From the NCBI RefSeq assembly GCF_900156165.1, contig NZ_FTMY01000003.1, positions 248,001 to 312,000 of the forward strand: a DNA stretch of 64,000 nucleotides, in the 5' to 3' direction. Below, one piece after another: positions 1 through 9,580 of this stretch; the stretch's first letter is position 1, and each line of letters opens with the position of its first letter. The translations under genes and the position numbers were made by a program. Below the pieces are notes generated by a model. The model searched no databases, was not told the DNA's origin, and saw nothing but the letters and a program-made list of their open reading frames with translations. Origin of the DNA: Pseudacidovorax sp. RU35E. Lineage in GTDB: Bacteria; Pseudomonadota; Gammaproteobacteria; Burkholderiales; Burkholderiaceae_C.

Positions 1-3000
1 GCCAGTTGCGTGGGCGGCAGCGGCGGGCGGGGCTGGCCGGGCAGGATGTGGTCCTTGACGGCTTCGTCGATGCTGCGTGCGTCGGCGCGGTGCACCGGCA
101 TCCAGAACTCCATCTCGGACTTCGGTTGCACCAGGCCGGCCAGCGTGGCGGGGGCGGCATCGGGCAGCGGCCAGGGCGTGCGCAGCCAGCGCGGCAGCCA
201 GTCGCACAGCGGCTCGATCCAGGCCTCCCAGCCGCGCACGGTGCAGCGGCGGGCGACCAGATCGCGCAGGGCCTCGGGGGTGTCGAGCACGCGGGCGAAG
301 CCCTGCTGCGCGCACCAGTCGAGCAGGCCGTGCAGGAAGCTACCGGCTTCGGCGCCCTGCGGGAAGGCGTGCCAGCTACCGCCCCGCGGGGCGGTGGCGG
401 GGCGCTCGTCCGGTGCGACGTCGGCGGGGGCGATGGCTTCTTCCAGCGCCTGGTCCTGGCGGGCGTCCTCGGGCTCCGCGGCGGGCGCCGGGGCGTCCTG
501 CGTCAGCGCGCCGCCGCTGCCGCCCAGTTGCTGCACGAGGGCGGAGTAGCTGGCGATCCACCACGGCGCATGGCCGTGGCGCAGCGGCGTGCGGGCGGTG
601 CCGGGCGGCGGCGGCGCGGGCGGGTGCCAGACGCGGGTGTCGGGGGAGGGCGCAGGTTCGACGACGAGGGTGGGCGGGGTGGATGCGACAGACGCGCCAG
701 CCGCGGCGTATGCGTCGGATGGCGTGGCTGTCCGGACTGCCCCTGATGCGCCACCGGCCCCCGACGCGGAGGACGATCCGGCTGCCGTCGTCGCGGCGCG
801 CGCCGCGTCGTCGTCGCCCGCCAGCGCCTGCAGCGCCGCCCGGTAGCCCGCCAGGCTGTCGATGGCCGCGCCAGCGCCCAGCACCTGCCCCAGCGCGCCG
901 CGGTCCAGCGCCACCTTCTTGCCGCTGCCGGCCGACAGGGGCGCCACGCCCAGCCACAGCGCATGCCGGGCGCGCGTGAGGGCCACGTAGAGCAGCCGCA
1001 TGTCCTCGGCCAGCCGCTCCTCGTCGGCCAGGGCGGCGGCCTCCTCGTGCCTGCCGTCCAGCTCGATCACACGGGCGTCGGCCTCGGCGTCGTGGAAGCC
1101 GATGGATTTGGTGGCCGAGGCCTTCTCCTCGCGCCAGGCGGCGATGAAGGGCAGCAGCACCAGCGGGTATTCCAGGCCCTTGGACTTGTGGATGGTCACG
1201 ACCTTGAGCAGGGCGGCGTCGCTCTCCAGCCGCAGGATCTCTTCCTCGCCGCCGGGCTCGGCCAGGCGTTGGGCGAGGGCGCGGATCAGCGCATGCGGTC
1301 CGTCCAGGTCGACGGCGCGGCGCTGCAGCCATTCGGCCAGGTGCAGCACGTTGGTGAGCCGGCGTTCGCCGCCGAGGGTCATGGGGCCCGATGCGTCGGC
1401 TGGCGCCGCCAGCCAGCGCGCGGGCAGGTCGTAGGCATGCAGCAGCGCATGCACCATCGGCAGCACGCCGTGCCGCAGCCAGCAGGCGTTGAAGGACTGC
1501 CAGCGCAGGGCGGTTTCTTCCCAGGCGAGTTCGTCCTCTTCCAGCCGGGCCAGTTCGGCCAGCGGCAGGCCCAGGCTGCGGCTGGCCAAGCCGGTGCGCA
1601 GCAGCCGGTCGTCGCCGGGCTCGGCGGCGGCGCGCAGCCAGCGCAGCATGTCCTGCGCCTCGGGCGTGGCGAAGACCGATTCGCGATCCGACAGATAGAC
1701 GCTGCGCAGCCCGCGGGCGGCCAGCGCGCCGCGGATGGCGGCGGCCTCGGTGCCGCTGCGCACCAGCACGGCGATGTCGGCCGGCCGCAGCGGCTGCCAG
1801 CGGCCGTCGGGCTGACGGAAGCCGCTGCGGCCCTCGCCGGTGTCGGCCAGCCAGCGCACGGCGGCGCTGGCGAAGACCTCGGCCATCTGCGCGCGGTAGT
1901 CGGCGGTGCCGACGCTGTCGCGGCCGGCGTCGGGCTCGGGTTCCTGCGACCAGAGGGTGAGGGCCGGGGCGGGCGCGCCTTCGAGCCACAGCGCCTCGCT
2001 CCGGCCGCGGGCGCGCACGGGCACGAAGGGCACCGGGTCGCCGTCTTCCCGCGCGAAGCGGAAGGCGCCGCGCGGATGCCGGCTGGCCTGTTCGAAGACG
2101 CGGTTGACGGCCTGCACCACGGCGGCGGTGGAGCGAAAGTTGGTGTCCAGCGCGTAGATGGCGCCACCGGCCGCATCGGCCTGCGTGGCCGTGTCGCGCC
2201 GCGCGCGCAGGTAGGTGCGGATGTCGGCGCCGCGGAAGGCGTAGATGGCCTGCTTGGGGTCGCCGATGAGGATCAGGCCGCCATCCCCCGCTTCGCCATA
2301 GATGCGCCGGAAGATGCGGTACTGCACCGGGTCCGTGTCCTGGAACTCGTCGATCAGCGCCAGCGGAAAGCGGGTGCGGATGCGCGCCGCCAGCGCCGCG
2401 CCGCCCGGGCCGGCCAGGGCGCGGTCCAGCTGCAGCAGCAGGTCGTCGAAGCCCAGCTCGGCACGGCGCAGCTTCTCGGCCGCCAGGGCCTCGCGCAGGG
2501 CGCGGGCGGCATGCACGGCCAGGTGCGCGCGCAGGCCGGCGGGCTGGGCCGCGACCTGCGCCTGCTGCCAGGCGTTGACGGCGTCCAGCGCGGGATGCTC
2601 GGGCAGGGCCTGGCCCTTCTTGAGCTTGGCGCCTTCGCGGCCGAAGCGGGCGATGTTGTCGGGCGCGTCGGCGCCGGCGCTCCAGTCGGCCAGGGCCTGC
2701 AGCCAGCCGTCGAAGGTGGCGTCGTCGTCCTTGCCGCGGTAGCTGTTGCCGTTGAGGTGCGGGCGGGCGTCGTGCCACAGGCGCTCCAGCGTGGCGCGGT
2801 CAGCCCGCCAGGCGGTGCGGGCCTGCTCCTGCAGGGCGTCGGCCTCGGCCATGCTGCGGCCCAGCTGGCGCAGGGCGTCCAGCGCATCGGCTTCGCCGTC
2901 GAAGGCGCTGCCCTGCAGCCGAAGCTGCGCATCGCCTTGCACGAGCAGCGGGCGCACGGCCTGCCACAGGGCCTCGGGGTCGGCGAAGCAGCCCAGCAGC

Positions 3001-3569
3001 GCGCGCGATGCGGCGGCGTCCAGCGGGTAGTAGTGGCGCCGCCAGTGGTCGTGCAGCACCTGCTGCTGCAGCGCCTGCAGGTCGGTCTGCAGCGTCTGGG
3101 CGAACAGGCTGCCGCTGCCCATGGCGTGCTCGCGCAGCATGCGCCAGGCCCAGCCGTGGATGGTGGCGATGGCCGATTCGTCCATCCACTGCGCGGCCAC
3201 GCGCAGGCGGTGGGCGCAGCCGGGACGGGCCTCGGGCGCGTAGTCCGCGAGCAGGGCGGCCAGCGCGTCGCCGGCCGGTGCCTCGGCCTCGCCGGCGAAG
3301 ACGCGGGCGGCCTCGTCCAGCCGGGCGCGGATGCGCTCGCGCAGTTCCTGCGTGGCGGCCTCGGTGAAGGTCACGACCAGGATCTCGGGCGGCGTGAGCG
3401 GTCGGGCGAAGGCGCTGCCGTGCCCGCCATGGCCCAGCACCAGGCGCAAGTAGAGCAGGGCGATGGTGTAGGTCTTGCCGGTGCCGGCGCTGGCCTCGAT
3501 GAGGCGCAGGCCGTGCAGCGGAAAGCGCAGCGGGTCCAGCGGCTGGACGGGGAGGAGGGTGGCGCTCAC
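1..3569 (-). CDS. recB: RecB, exodeoxyribonuclease V beta subunit (3' end outside window)
   Basis: This is the helicase-nuclease subunit of RecBCD, which processes double-strand breaks for recombination. Reading from a GTG start, the Walker A motif ASAGTGKT is at about residues 26-33. The helicase motif IDEFQDTDP is near residue 411 and GDPKQAIYAFRGADI near residue 435. The frame stays open for about 1,190 codons to the window edge. It ends within the nuclease domain (PKSEMEFWMPV near residue 1155), so the last catalytic residues are not visible. The GTG start overlaps the recC stop as GTGA, which implies translational coupling. recD would be expected next, beyond the left edge. Identity is very secure. 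Confidence 0.95.
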   Translation of the reverse strand, partial: MSATLLPVQPLDPLRFPLHGLRLIEASAGTGKTYTIALLYLRLVLGHGGHGSAFARPLTPPEILVVTFTEAATQELRERIRARLDEAARVFAGEAEAPAGDALAALLADYAPEARPGCAHRLRVAAQWMDESAIATIHGWAWRMLREHAMGSGSLFAQTLQTDLQALQQQVLHDHWRRHYYPLDAAASRALLGCFADPEALWQAVRPLLVQGDAQLRLQGSAFDGEADALDALRQLGRSMAEADALQEQARTAWRADRATLERLWHDARPHLNGNSYRGKDDDATFDGWLQALADWSAGADAPDNIARFGREGAKLKKGQALPEHPALDAVNAWQQAQVAAQPAGLRAHLAVHAARALREALAAEKLRRAELGFDDLLLQLDRALAGPGGAALAARIRTRFPLALIDEFQDTDPVQYRIFRRIYGEAGDGGLILIGDPKQAIYAFRGADIRTYLRARRDTATQADAAGGAIYALDTNFRSTAAVVQAVNRVFEQASRHPRGAFRFAREDGDPVPFVPVRARGRSEALWLEGAPAPALTLWSQEPEPDAGRDSVGTADYRAQMAEVFASAAVRWLADTGEGRSGFRQPDGRWQPLRPADIAVLVRSGTEAAAIRGALAARGLRSVYLSDRESVFATPEAQDMLRWLRAAAEPGDDRLLRTGLASRSLGLPLAELARLEEDELAWEETALRWQSFNACWLRHGVLPMVHALLHAYDLPARWLAAPADASGPMTLGGERRLTNVLHLAEWLQRRAVDLDGPHALIRALAQRLAEPGGEEEILRLESDAALLKVVTIHKSKGLEYPLVLLPFIAAWREEKASATKSIGFHDAEADARVIELDGRHEEAAALADEERLAEDMRLLYVALTRARHALWLGVAPLSAGSGKKVALDRGALGQVLGAGAAIDSLAGYRAALQALAGDDDAARAATTAAGSSSASGAGGASGAVRTATPSDAYAAAGASVASTPPTLVVEPAPSPDTRVWHPPAPPPPGTARTPLRHGHAPWWIASYSALVQQLGGSGGALTQDAPAPAAEPEDARQDQALEEAIAPADVAPDERPATAPRGGSWHAFPQGAEAGSFLHGLLDWCAQQGFARVLDTPEALRDLVARRCTVRGWEAWIEPLCDWLPRWLRTPWPLPDAAPATLAGLVQPKSEMEFWMPVHRADARSIDEAVKDHILPGQPRPPLPPTQL

Positions 3570-6500
3570 GGCTCGGCCTCGTTCGTGCCTCTGCGGCGGG
3601 CGGTGGGCACCTGGCGCCACAGCGGGCCGTAGACCGCCTGGGCCCAGGCGAACAGGCCGCGGCCGTCGTCGGTGCGGGCGCTGTCCAGGGCGGCGAAGTC
3701 GGGATAGGCCCGTGCCAGGGCGGGACGTTCGCCCTCGCCCTGACGCTGCATGCCGCCGTCGTAGGCCAGGCGCGCGGCAGGGCCGGCGACGCCTTCGGCC
3801 AGCGCGGCAAAGCCGGTGCGGCAGGCCAGCGGCAGCGGCTGGCGCAGGCCGGCGAGCCAGGCCTCGACGAGCTGACCCAGCGCCTCGTCGGCATCGGCCC
3901 GGGTCAGGGCCGGCAGCACCAGCGTGCCCGATTCACTGACCAGCACGGTGCGCGTGGGGCCGGCCGCCCAGTTGAGCGTCAGGTGGGCCGGCCAGTGGCG
4001 CACGACGTGGTGCCAGGAGAGTTCCTTGCCCTTGTGCAGCCGGCCCTGGGCCAGCACGAGGCGGGCGGCCTCGGCGGTGGCAGAACCGGAGGCCGGGCCG
4101 CCACCTGCACCTGCATCACCGCCAGCCGCCAGCCGCCGCGGCGGCAAGGCATCCTCGATCACCACGCCGCTGGTCGCATGCCGCCAGTGCAGCAGCACCG
4201 GCTCCGCTTCCAGCTCGGGCCAGGCCTCGCAGACCTTGAGGTAGTGCTCGAAGGTGCGGGCCACGCGTTGCCGCAGGCCCTGGCCGGCCAGCGTGCCGAA
4301 GGCCTGCAGCGGCAGCCGGCCTTCGTTGGCGAGCCGGTCGATCTGCTGCGTGAGCGTCTGGCCCAGTGCCGCCCGGGCGGCGGCGGGGCTGGGCTGTTCG
4401 TCGCACCAGGGCTGCAGGGCCTGGCGCAGCTGCTGCTCCAGCGCCCAGTTCTCCAGGCCCCCCAGGGCGAAGAGCTCGTCGTCCAGCGCGTCCTCGCCGC
4501 CGTCGGCGCCGAGGCCGAAGCGCACATGCAGGCGCTGGGCGAAGAAGGCCTCGATGGGCTGGGCCAGGAAGTCCTCCAGCGGGCGCAGGGCGATGGGCTC
4601 CTCGGGCTGCCAAGGCGGGAGGGCCTGATCGTCGCGGTCGGGCGGTTGCGCGGAATGAGCCGCCTGCCATTCGCGGCCATAGGTGTAGAGGCCGTCCACG
4701 GCCGGCGCGCGCGGCGCGTGGGGCGCGAAGTAGCGCGGGCTGAAGGGCTGCAGCGGATGCTCGGTGGTCAGCGCGGCCAGCAGCGCGTCGCGGTCGTCCT
4801 CGCGGCCCTGCAGGCGCCATCCGGCGGCCAGGTGGTCGCGCAGTTGGCCCACCAGCACGCTGGGCGCGCGGGCGCTGTGGTCGCGCACGTCGCGGCCCAC
4901 CCAGCTCAGGTAGAGCTGCTCGCGCGCGGACAGCAGCGCCTCCAGCAGCAGGTAGCGGTCGTCGTCGCGGCGCGAGCGGTCGCCGGGGCGCCAGTCGTCG
5001 CGCATCAGGTCGAAGTCGGCGCGCATCACCGGGCGCGGGAAGTCGCCGTCGTTCATGCCCAGCAGGCAGACCACGCGGAAGGGAATGGCGCGCATCGGCA
5101 TCAGCGTGCAGAAGCTGACGCCGCCCGACAGGAAGCGCTGCGCCAGCCCGCCGCCGCCCAGCTGGCCGAGCCAGGTCTCGCGCACCACGGACAGCGGCAG
5201 GTCCTGGTCGAAGCCGGCGGCGGCGCAGTCGTCCAGCCAGCGGTCCAGGCCCTGCAGCAGCTCCTGAACGCGCACCTGCTCGCGCGGCGTGGCGGGCGCG
5301 AAGAAGCGCTGCAGCAGGGCGCGCAGGCGCTCGGCCCAGACGGTCGGGGTGGCGTCCTCGGCCAGCGCTTTCAGCGTGTCTTCCATGGCACGCAGCAGCG
5401 CGGCGAGCGGGCCGAGGGCGGCGGCGTCCAGCCCGCCCACCTCGTCGAAGGGCGCGATCCCGTCGAAGGCCTCGCCGTCGCCGGCGGCATAGCCCAGCAG
5501 CATGCGCGCGAGGCCGAAGCGCCAGCTGTTGGCCTCGCCCGCAGCGCCCAGACCCTGCTGCGCGCGCTGGTCGGCATCCAGGCCCCAGCGCACGCCGGCG
5601 CCTTCGATCCAGCGCTTGAGCACGGGCAGGGCGTCTTCGGACAGGCCAAAGCGCTCGCGCACGGCCTGCACTTCGAGCAGGTCCAGCACGTCGCTGGCGG
5701 CGAAGCGGCTGTCGGGCAGGGCCAGCAGCGCTTCGAGGGCCACCAGCAGCGGCTCGCGCCCACGCTGGCCCTGGTCGGCGACGGTGAAGGGAATGTGCCG
5801 CGGGTCGCTGCGCGTCAGCCGGCCGAAGACGGCCTCGATGTGCGGGGCGTAGGCATCCACGTCGGGCAGCATCACGATCACGTCGCGCGGCTGCAGCGTG
5901 GGATCGGCGTCGAAGCGGGCCAGCAGCTGGTCGTGCAGCACCTCCACCTCGCGCTGGGGCGAATGGGCGGTGTGGAAGCGCAGGGAGGTGTCTCGCGCCG
6001 GGTCGACGGCGGGCCAGCGGGCGCGGGTCTCGGCCAGCGGGCGCAACTCCAGGATGTCGTCCTGCAGCTGGCGCAGCAGGCTGTGGCCGGGCGGCGCGTC
6101 GTCGCTGAAGAGGTCGATGCGGCCGCTGCCGATGCCGGCCCAGGCGCCGCGGTAGCGGTCGGGCTCGTCGAAGCCGTCGATCAGGTGCAGGTAGTCGCGG
6201 CCCTGCTTGCCCCAGGCGGCCAGCAGCGGATGGGCATGCTGATGCCGCGCGGCCTCGTCCAGCACCGCGGGCATGCCGGGGCGGCGCGCCTGGCGGCGGT
6301 AGGCGCCGCGCAGCAGGTCCTGGTCGGCCACGATGTCGGTCCAGTGGTGGCGGCAGGGGTTGTGCACGAAGAGCATCACCTGCGCGTGCCGCGCCAGGGC
6401 GGCCAGGGCCTGCAGCGTCTGCGCGGGCAGGGCGGAGATGCCGAAGACGATCACCCGCCGCGGCAGGCCCGCAGGCGGCGGGCCGTCATGCGAGGCCAGT

Positions 6501-7198
6501 GATTCGATGAAGCGCTGGTGCACGCCGGCGCGGCTGCCGGCCAGGCCGTGCGCGGCGTCGGCCTGTGCGCCCGCGCCCAGGTCATCGAGCAGGGCGCGCC
6601 ACAGGCGGGCCTGCCACTGCTGGTCCTCGGGCAGGGGGCGGGTGCCGCCGCGCAGCGTCTGCAGCTGGTCGCGGCCCGCGGCCCAGTCCTGCAGCCAGTC
6701 GGCGCGGTAGACCTGGTACTGGTCGAACAGATCGGCCAGCCGCAGCGCCAGCTGGTGGCACTTGCGGGATTCGGGATCGTGGGCCAGGAAGCGCGCCAGC
6801 GGCGCGAAGCGCGGGTCGGCCTGGGCCGCGCGGGCGGTGAGCGCAGGCAGCAGGCGCATCAGCCGCCAGGCGAGCGGTGCCTCGTCCAGCGGCGAGCGCT
6901 CGGGCACCGTGTCCGCGCCCAGCACCGCGCGGTAGGCCCGCCAGAGGAATTGCGCCGGCAGCTGCACGTCGAAGGCCGCCGTGATGCCCAGGCCGCCGCG
7001 CGCCGGATCGGCCGCCAGCGCCAGCTTGAGCCATTGGGCGATGCCGTTGCTCTGCACCAGCACCACCTCGTCCTCCAGCGGCGCCAGCGGATGCCGCGCC
7101 AGCCAGGCCACGAGCAGTTGCCGAAGGTCCTCCGGCCGGTTGCCGTGCAGGACCATGAGGCCGGGCTGCAGGGGGGGCGGGGCGAAGGACTCGGTCAT
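3566..7198 (-). CDS. recC: RecC, exodeoxyribonuclease V gamma subunit
   Basis: RecC is the Chi-recognition and scaffold subunit of RecBCD. The product is 1,210 residues, slightly longer than the E. coli protein. Family landmarks are visible: an N-terminal [12 protein letters not shown], the segment [17 protein letters not shown], and a central stretch around residues 720-770 containing [20 protein letters not shown] and [12 protein letters not shown]. It is the first gene of a recC-recB unit and ends inside the recB start codon. A -10-like TAACAT at 7217-7222 (minus strand) lies 18 bp upstream. It therefore shares a 63-bp divergent promoter region with the methionine synthase gene. Confidence 0.96.
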   Translation of the reverse strand: MTESFAPPPLQPGLMVLHGNRPEDLRQLLVAWLARHPLAPLEDEVVLVQSNGIAQWLKLALAADPARGGLGITAAFDVQLPAQFLWRAYRAVLGADTVPERSPLDEAPLAWRLMRLLPALTARAAQADPRFAPLARFLAHDPESRKCHQLALRLADLFDQYQVYRADWLQDWAAGRDQLQTLRGGTRPLPEDQQWQARLWRALLDDLGAGAQADAAHGLAGSRAGVHQRFIESLASHDGPPPAGLPRRVIVFGISALPAQTLQALAALARHAQVMLFVHNPCRHHWTDIVADQDLLRGAYRRQARRPGMPAVLDEAARHQHAHPLLAAWGKQGRDYLHLIDGFDEPDRYRGAWAGIGSGRIDLFSDDAPPGHSLLRQLQDDILELRPLAETRARWPAVDPARDTSLRFHTAHSPQREVEVLHDQLLARFDADPTLQPRDVIVMLPDVDAYAPHIEAVFGRLTRSDPRHIPFTVADQGQRGREPLLVALEALLALPDSRFAASDVLDLLEVQAVRERFGLSEDALPVLKRWIEGAGVRWGLDADQRAQQGLGAAGEANSWRFGLARMLLGYAAGDGEAFDGIAPFDEVGGLDAAALGPLAALLRAMEDTLKALAEDATPTVWAERLRALLQRFFAPATPREQVRVQELLQGLDRWLDDCAAAGFDQDLPLSVVRETWLGQLGGGGLAQRFLSGGVSFCTLMPMRAIPFRVVCLLGMNDGDFPRPVMRADFDLMRDDWRPGDRSRRDDDRYLLLEALLSAREQLYLSWVGRDVRDHSARAPSVLVGQLRDHLAAGWRLQGREDDRDALLAALTTEHPLQPFSPRYFAPHAPRAPAVDGLYTYGREWQAAHSAQPPDRDDQALPPWQPEEPIALRPLEDFLAQPIEAFFAQRLHVRFGLGADGGEDALDDELFALGGLENWALEQQLRQALQPWCDEQPSPAAARAALGQTLTQQIDRLANEGRLPLQAFGTLAGQGLRQRVARTFEHYLKVCEAWPELEAEPVLLHWRHATSGVVIEDALPPRRLAAGGDAGAGGGPASGSATAEAARLVLAQGRLHKGKELSWHHVVRHWPAHLTLNWAAGPTRTVLVSESGTLVLPALTRADADEALGQLVEAWLAGLRQPLPLACRTGFAALAEGVAGPAARLAYDGGMQRQGEGERPALARAYPDFAALDSARTDDGRGLFAWAQAVYGPLWRQVPTARRRGTNEAEP

Positions 7199-7246
7199 GG
7201 AGGGCAGCGGCAGGCCATGTTAGCGGCCAGGGCAGGCGCGGGTTTT

Positions 7247-7252
7247 TACAAT
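7247..7252 (+). promoter_or_regulatory. -10 box (TACAAT) for the metH half-gene
   Basis: TACAAT is followed by CGCGCCCCC and then the start codon at 7262. Transcription would begin about 7 nt after the box, at 7258-7260, so the mRNA would have almost no leader. No clear -35 box or Shine-Dalgarno sequence is visible. The same TACAATCG-type box recurs before several other genes in the window. Confidence 0.5.
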
Positions 7253-7261
7253 CGCGCCCCC

Positions 7262-8338
7262 ATGAATCTGCCCACCTACACCCGCGCCCAGCAGCTGCCC
7301 GCCATCCTGGCCCAGCGCATTGCCATCCTCGACGGGGCCATGGGCACCATGATCCAGCGCTTCAAGCTCAGCGAGGCGCAGTACCGCGGCGAGGGCTACA
7401 CCGGCCCCGGGGCCGTGGGCGATCGCTTCCAGGACTTCCACAAGGACGTGAAGGGCAACAACGAGCTGCTGTCCATCACCCGCCCCGACGTGATCCGCGA
7501 CATCCACGAGGGCTACCTCGCGGCCGGGGCCGACCTGATCGAGACCAACACCTTCGGCGCCACCACCATCGCGCAGGAGGACTACGACATGGCCGCGCTG
7601 GCGCGCGAGATGAACCTGGCCAGCGCCCGCCTGGCGCGCGAGGCCTGCGACAAGTTCAGCACGCCCGACAAGCCGCGTTTCGTGGCCGGCGCCCTGGGCC
7701 CGACGCCGCGCACCGCCAGCATCAGCCCCGACGTGAACGACCCCGGCGCGCGCAACATCGATTTCGAGACGCTGCGCGCCGCCTACTACGAGCAGACCGC
7801 CGCGCTGGTGGAGGCGGGCTCGGACGTGCTGCTGGTCGAGACCATCTTCGACACCCTCAACGCCAAGGCCGCGCTCTTCGCCATCGACGAGTACTTCGAG
7901 GCCAGCGGCGAATGCCTGCCGATCATCATCAGTGGCACCGTCACCGACGCCTCGGGCCGCATCCTGAGCGGCCAGACGGTCACCGCCTTCTGGCACAGCG
8001 TGCGCCATGCGCGCCCGCTGGCCGTCGGCCTGAACTGCGCCCTGGGCGCCGCGCTGATGCGGCCCTATGTGCAGGAGCTCAACCGCGTGGCGACCGACAC
8101 CTTCATCAGCTGCTACCCGAACGCCGGCCTGCCCAACCCGATGAGCGAGACGGGCTTCGACGAGACGCCCGACGTCACCTCGCGCCTGGTGCACGAGTTC
8201 GCGGCCGAAGGCCTGGTCAACATCGTCGGCGGCTGCTGCGGCACCACCCCCGACCACATCGCCGCGATCGGCGCGGCCGTCGGCCCCGTCGCTCCGCGCG
8301 GCGTGCAGGGCGCGCGCTTCTATCGAGAAGCCGCCTGA
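7262..8338 (+). CDS. metH: Methionine synthase, homocysteine-binding half (split MetH)
   Basis: This 358-residue protein corresponds to the homocysteine S-methyltransferase domain of cobalamin-dependent methionine synthase. It shows [12 protein letters not shown] at about residues 23-34 and [15 protein letters not shown] near residue 94. The expected zinc ligands are Cys259 (GLNCALGA) and the Cys325-Cys326 pair in [10 protein letters not shown]. It stops where this domain ends, so the folate, cobalamin and activation domains must be on another protein. A split MetH is known in Burkholderiales, but there the second half usually follows directly. Here the next gene is corA on the opposite strand, with a 6-bp gap. 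Confidence 0.93.
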   Translation: MNLPTYTRAQQLPAILAQRIAILDGAMGTMIQRFKLSEAQYRGEGYTGPGAVGDRFQDFHKDVKGNNELLSITRPDVIRDIHEGYLAAGADLIETNTFGATTIAQEDYDMAALAREMNLASARLAREACDKFSTPDKPRFVAGALGPTPRTASISPDVNDPGARNIDFETLRAAYYEQTAALVEAGSDVLLVETIFDTLNAKAALFAIDEYFEASGECLPIIISGTVTDASGRILSGQTVTAFWHSVRHARPLAVGLNCALGAALMRPYVQELNRVATDTFISCYPNAGLPNPMSETGFDETPDVTSRLVHEFAAEGLVNIVGGCCGTTPDHIAAIGAAVGPVAPRGVQGARFYREAA

Positions 8339-8344
8339 GCGGGC

Positions 8345-9331
8345 CTACTTCAACCAGCCTCTTTTGCGGAAATAGAGCATCGGGCCAACGGCGCTCGCCA
8401 CCATCAGCGCCAGCACGTACGGATAGCCCAGGCTCCACTCCAGCTCCGGCATGAACTTGAAGTTCATGCCGTAGATGCTGGCGATCAGCGTCGGCGGCAG
8501 CAGCGCCACGCTGGCCACCGAGAAGATCTTGATGATCTTGTTCTGGTTGATGTTGATGAAGCCGACCGTGGCGTCCATCAGGAAGTTGATCTTGTCGAAC
8601 AGGAAGGCGGTGTGGCTGTCCAGCGATTCGATGTCGCGCAGGATCTGCCGCGCCTCCTCGAACTGGTCGGCATTGAGCATGCGGCTGCGCATCATGAAGC
8701 TCACCGCGCGGCGGGTGTCCATCACGTTGCGGCGGATGCGGCCGTTCAGGTCTTCCTGGCGGGCGATCAGGCCCAGCACCTCGCCGGCGATCTCGTCGCT
8801 CACGTTGCCCTTGAGCACCAGGTTGCCGGCGGCTTCCAGCTCGTCGTAGATGCCTTCGAGCGTGTCGGCGGAGTATTCGGCGTCGGCGTCGAAGAGCTTG
8901 AGCAGCACTTCCTTCGCGTCCTCGATCAGCCCCGGCGCCCGGCGCGCGCGCATGCGCAGCAGGCGGAACACCGGCACGTCCTCGTCATGGATCGAGAACA
9001 GCACGCCGCGGCTCTTCAGTTCGGCGTTGTGCTGGTTGAGGATGAAGGCCACGCGCACGCTGCGCGGCTCGTCGGCGTCGGCGATCAAGAAGTCGCTGCG
9101 CACATGCAGGTCGCCGTTGTCCTCCTCGTAGAAGCGGGCCGATTCCTCGATGTCCTCGTCGGTCACGTCCTCGGGAATCGACAGGCCGTAGTACTGCTTG
9201 ACCCAGCGCTTCTCGTCCGGGCTGGGCGACTCCAGGTCGACCCAGATGGGCTGGAAGCGGGACAGCTCCTCCAGCGACTCGATTTCCTCCTGGACGAGGC
9301 GGCCGTTGGCGAGCGTGAAGATGTTGAGCAT
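8345..9331 (-). CDS. corA: CorA family magnesium/cobalt channel
   Basis: CorA is the pentameric inner-membrane Mg2+/Co2+ channel. The product is 328 residues with a large N-terminal cytoplasmic domain. It has two C-terminal membrane helices (about 267-286 and 302-320) with the signature YGMN at 287-290 between them. The start at 9331 is chosen because GGGGAG lies 6 nt upstream. An in-frame ATG at 9418 would add 29 residues but has no ribosome binding site and falls in a structured leader. The gene ends 6 bp from the convergent metH half. The likely promoter is about 185 bp upstream, which leaves a leader well suited to regulation. Confidence 0.95.
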   Translation of the reverse strand: MLNIFTLANGRLVQEEIESLEELSRFQPIWVDLESPSPDEKRWVKQYYGLSIPEDVTDEDIEESARFYEEDNGDLHVRSDFLIADADEPRSVRVAFILNQHNAELKSRGVLFSIHDEDVPVFRLLRMRARRAPGLIEDAKEVLLKLFDADAEYSADTLEGIYDELEAAGNLVLKGNVSDEIAGEVLGLIARQEDLNGRIRRNVMDTRRAVSFMMRSRMLNADQFEEARQILRDIESLDSHTAFLFDKINFLMDATVGFININQNKIIKIFSVASVALLPPTLIASIYGMNFKFMPELEWSLGYPYVLALMVASAVGPMLYFRKRGWLK

Positions 9332-9337
9332 GGCGTG

Positions 9338-9461
9338 CTCCCCTGAAAGCGAAGGCGTTGCGGGACGATGGGCGACAGGAAGGGGGTGGTTGGCGCTTTC
9401 AGCCCGCCACCCGCGCACCGGCCGGCACGCGCGACGCGAAGGTCAGAAGGGAGCTGAAAGC
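9338..9461 (-). promoter_or_regulatory. Candidate corA leader switch with mutually exclusive hairpins
   Basis: Read on the minus strand, three 9-nt elements lie between the likely promoter and the corA start. Element A is GCTTTCAGC (9461-9453). Element B contains GCTGAAAGC and, shifted by one, CTGAAAGCG (9403-9394). Element C is CGCTTTCAG (9351-9343), directly joined to the ribosome binding site GGGGAG (9343-9338). B is perfectly complementary to A, extendable by a GU and a GC pair, and also perfectly complementary to C. A:B pairing would leave the binding site free, while B:C would place a stem against it. This is inferred from sequence alone and no ligand is known. Confidence 0.45.
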
Positions 9462-9514
9462 TGCCGAGACGGGGAGGTGTCCAAGGTCGGTACTCCGGTA
9501 AAGCAGCGGGCGCG

Positions 9515-9520
9515 ATTATG
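9515..9520 (-). promoter_or_regulatory. -10 box (CATAAT) for corA
   Basis: Read on the minus strand the box is GCATAATCGCGCCC, matching the ptsN upstream sequence at 12401-12414 base for base. Transcription from here would give corA a leader of about 175 nt. The same bases read on the plus strand (GATTAT) could also serve the divergent helicase gene. No good -35 box is visible. Confidence 0.45.
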
Positions 9521-9580
9521 CACCGCAGCAGGGCATCCACCGGGGTGATCTGGATGGACATCCAGTACATTTGTGGCTTC

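Noticed and set aside
963-3632. Long open frame of about 890 codons antisense to recB
   Set aside because: It is a codon-bias shadow in high-GC DNA: the sequence is low-complexity in Ala, Gly, Gln and Arg with no domain, while the recB frame on the other strand carries all helicase motifs.
6518-7261. In-frame upstream extension of the metH half-gene
   Set aside because: It lies antisense to recC and upstream of the -10 box. The conserved protein begins at 7262.
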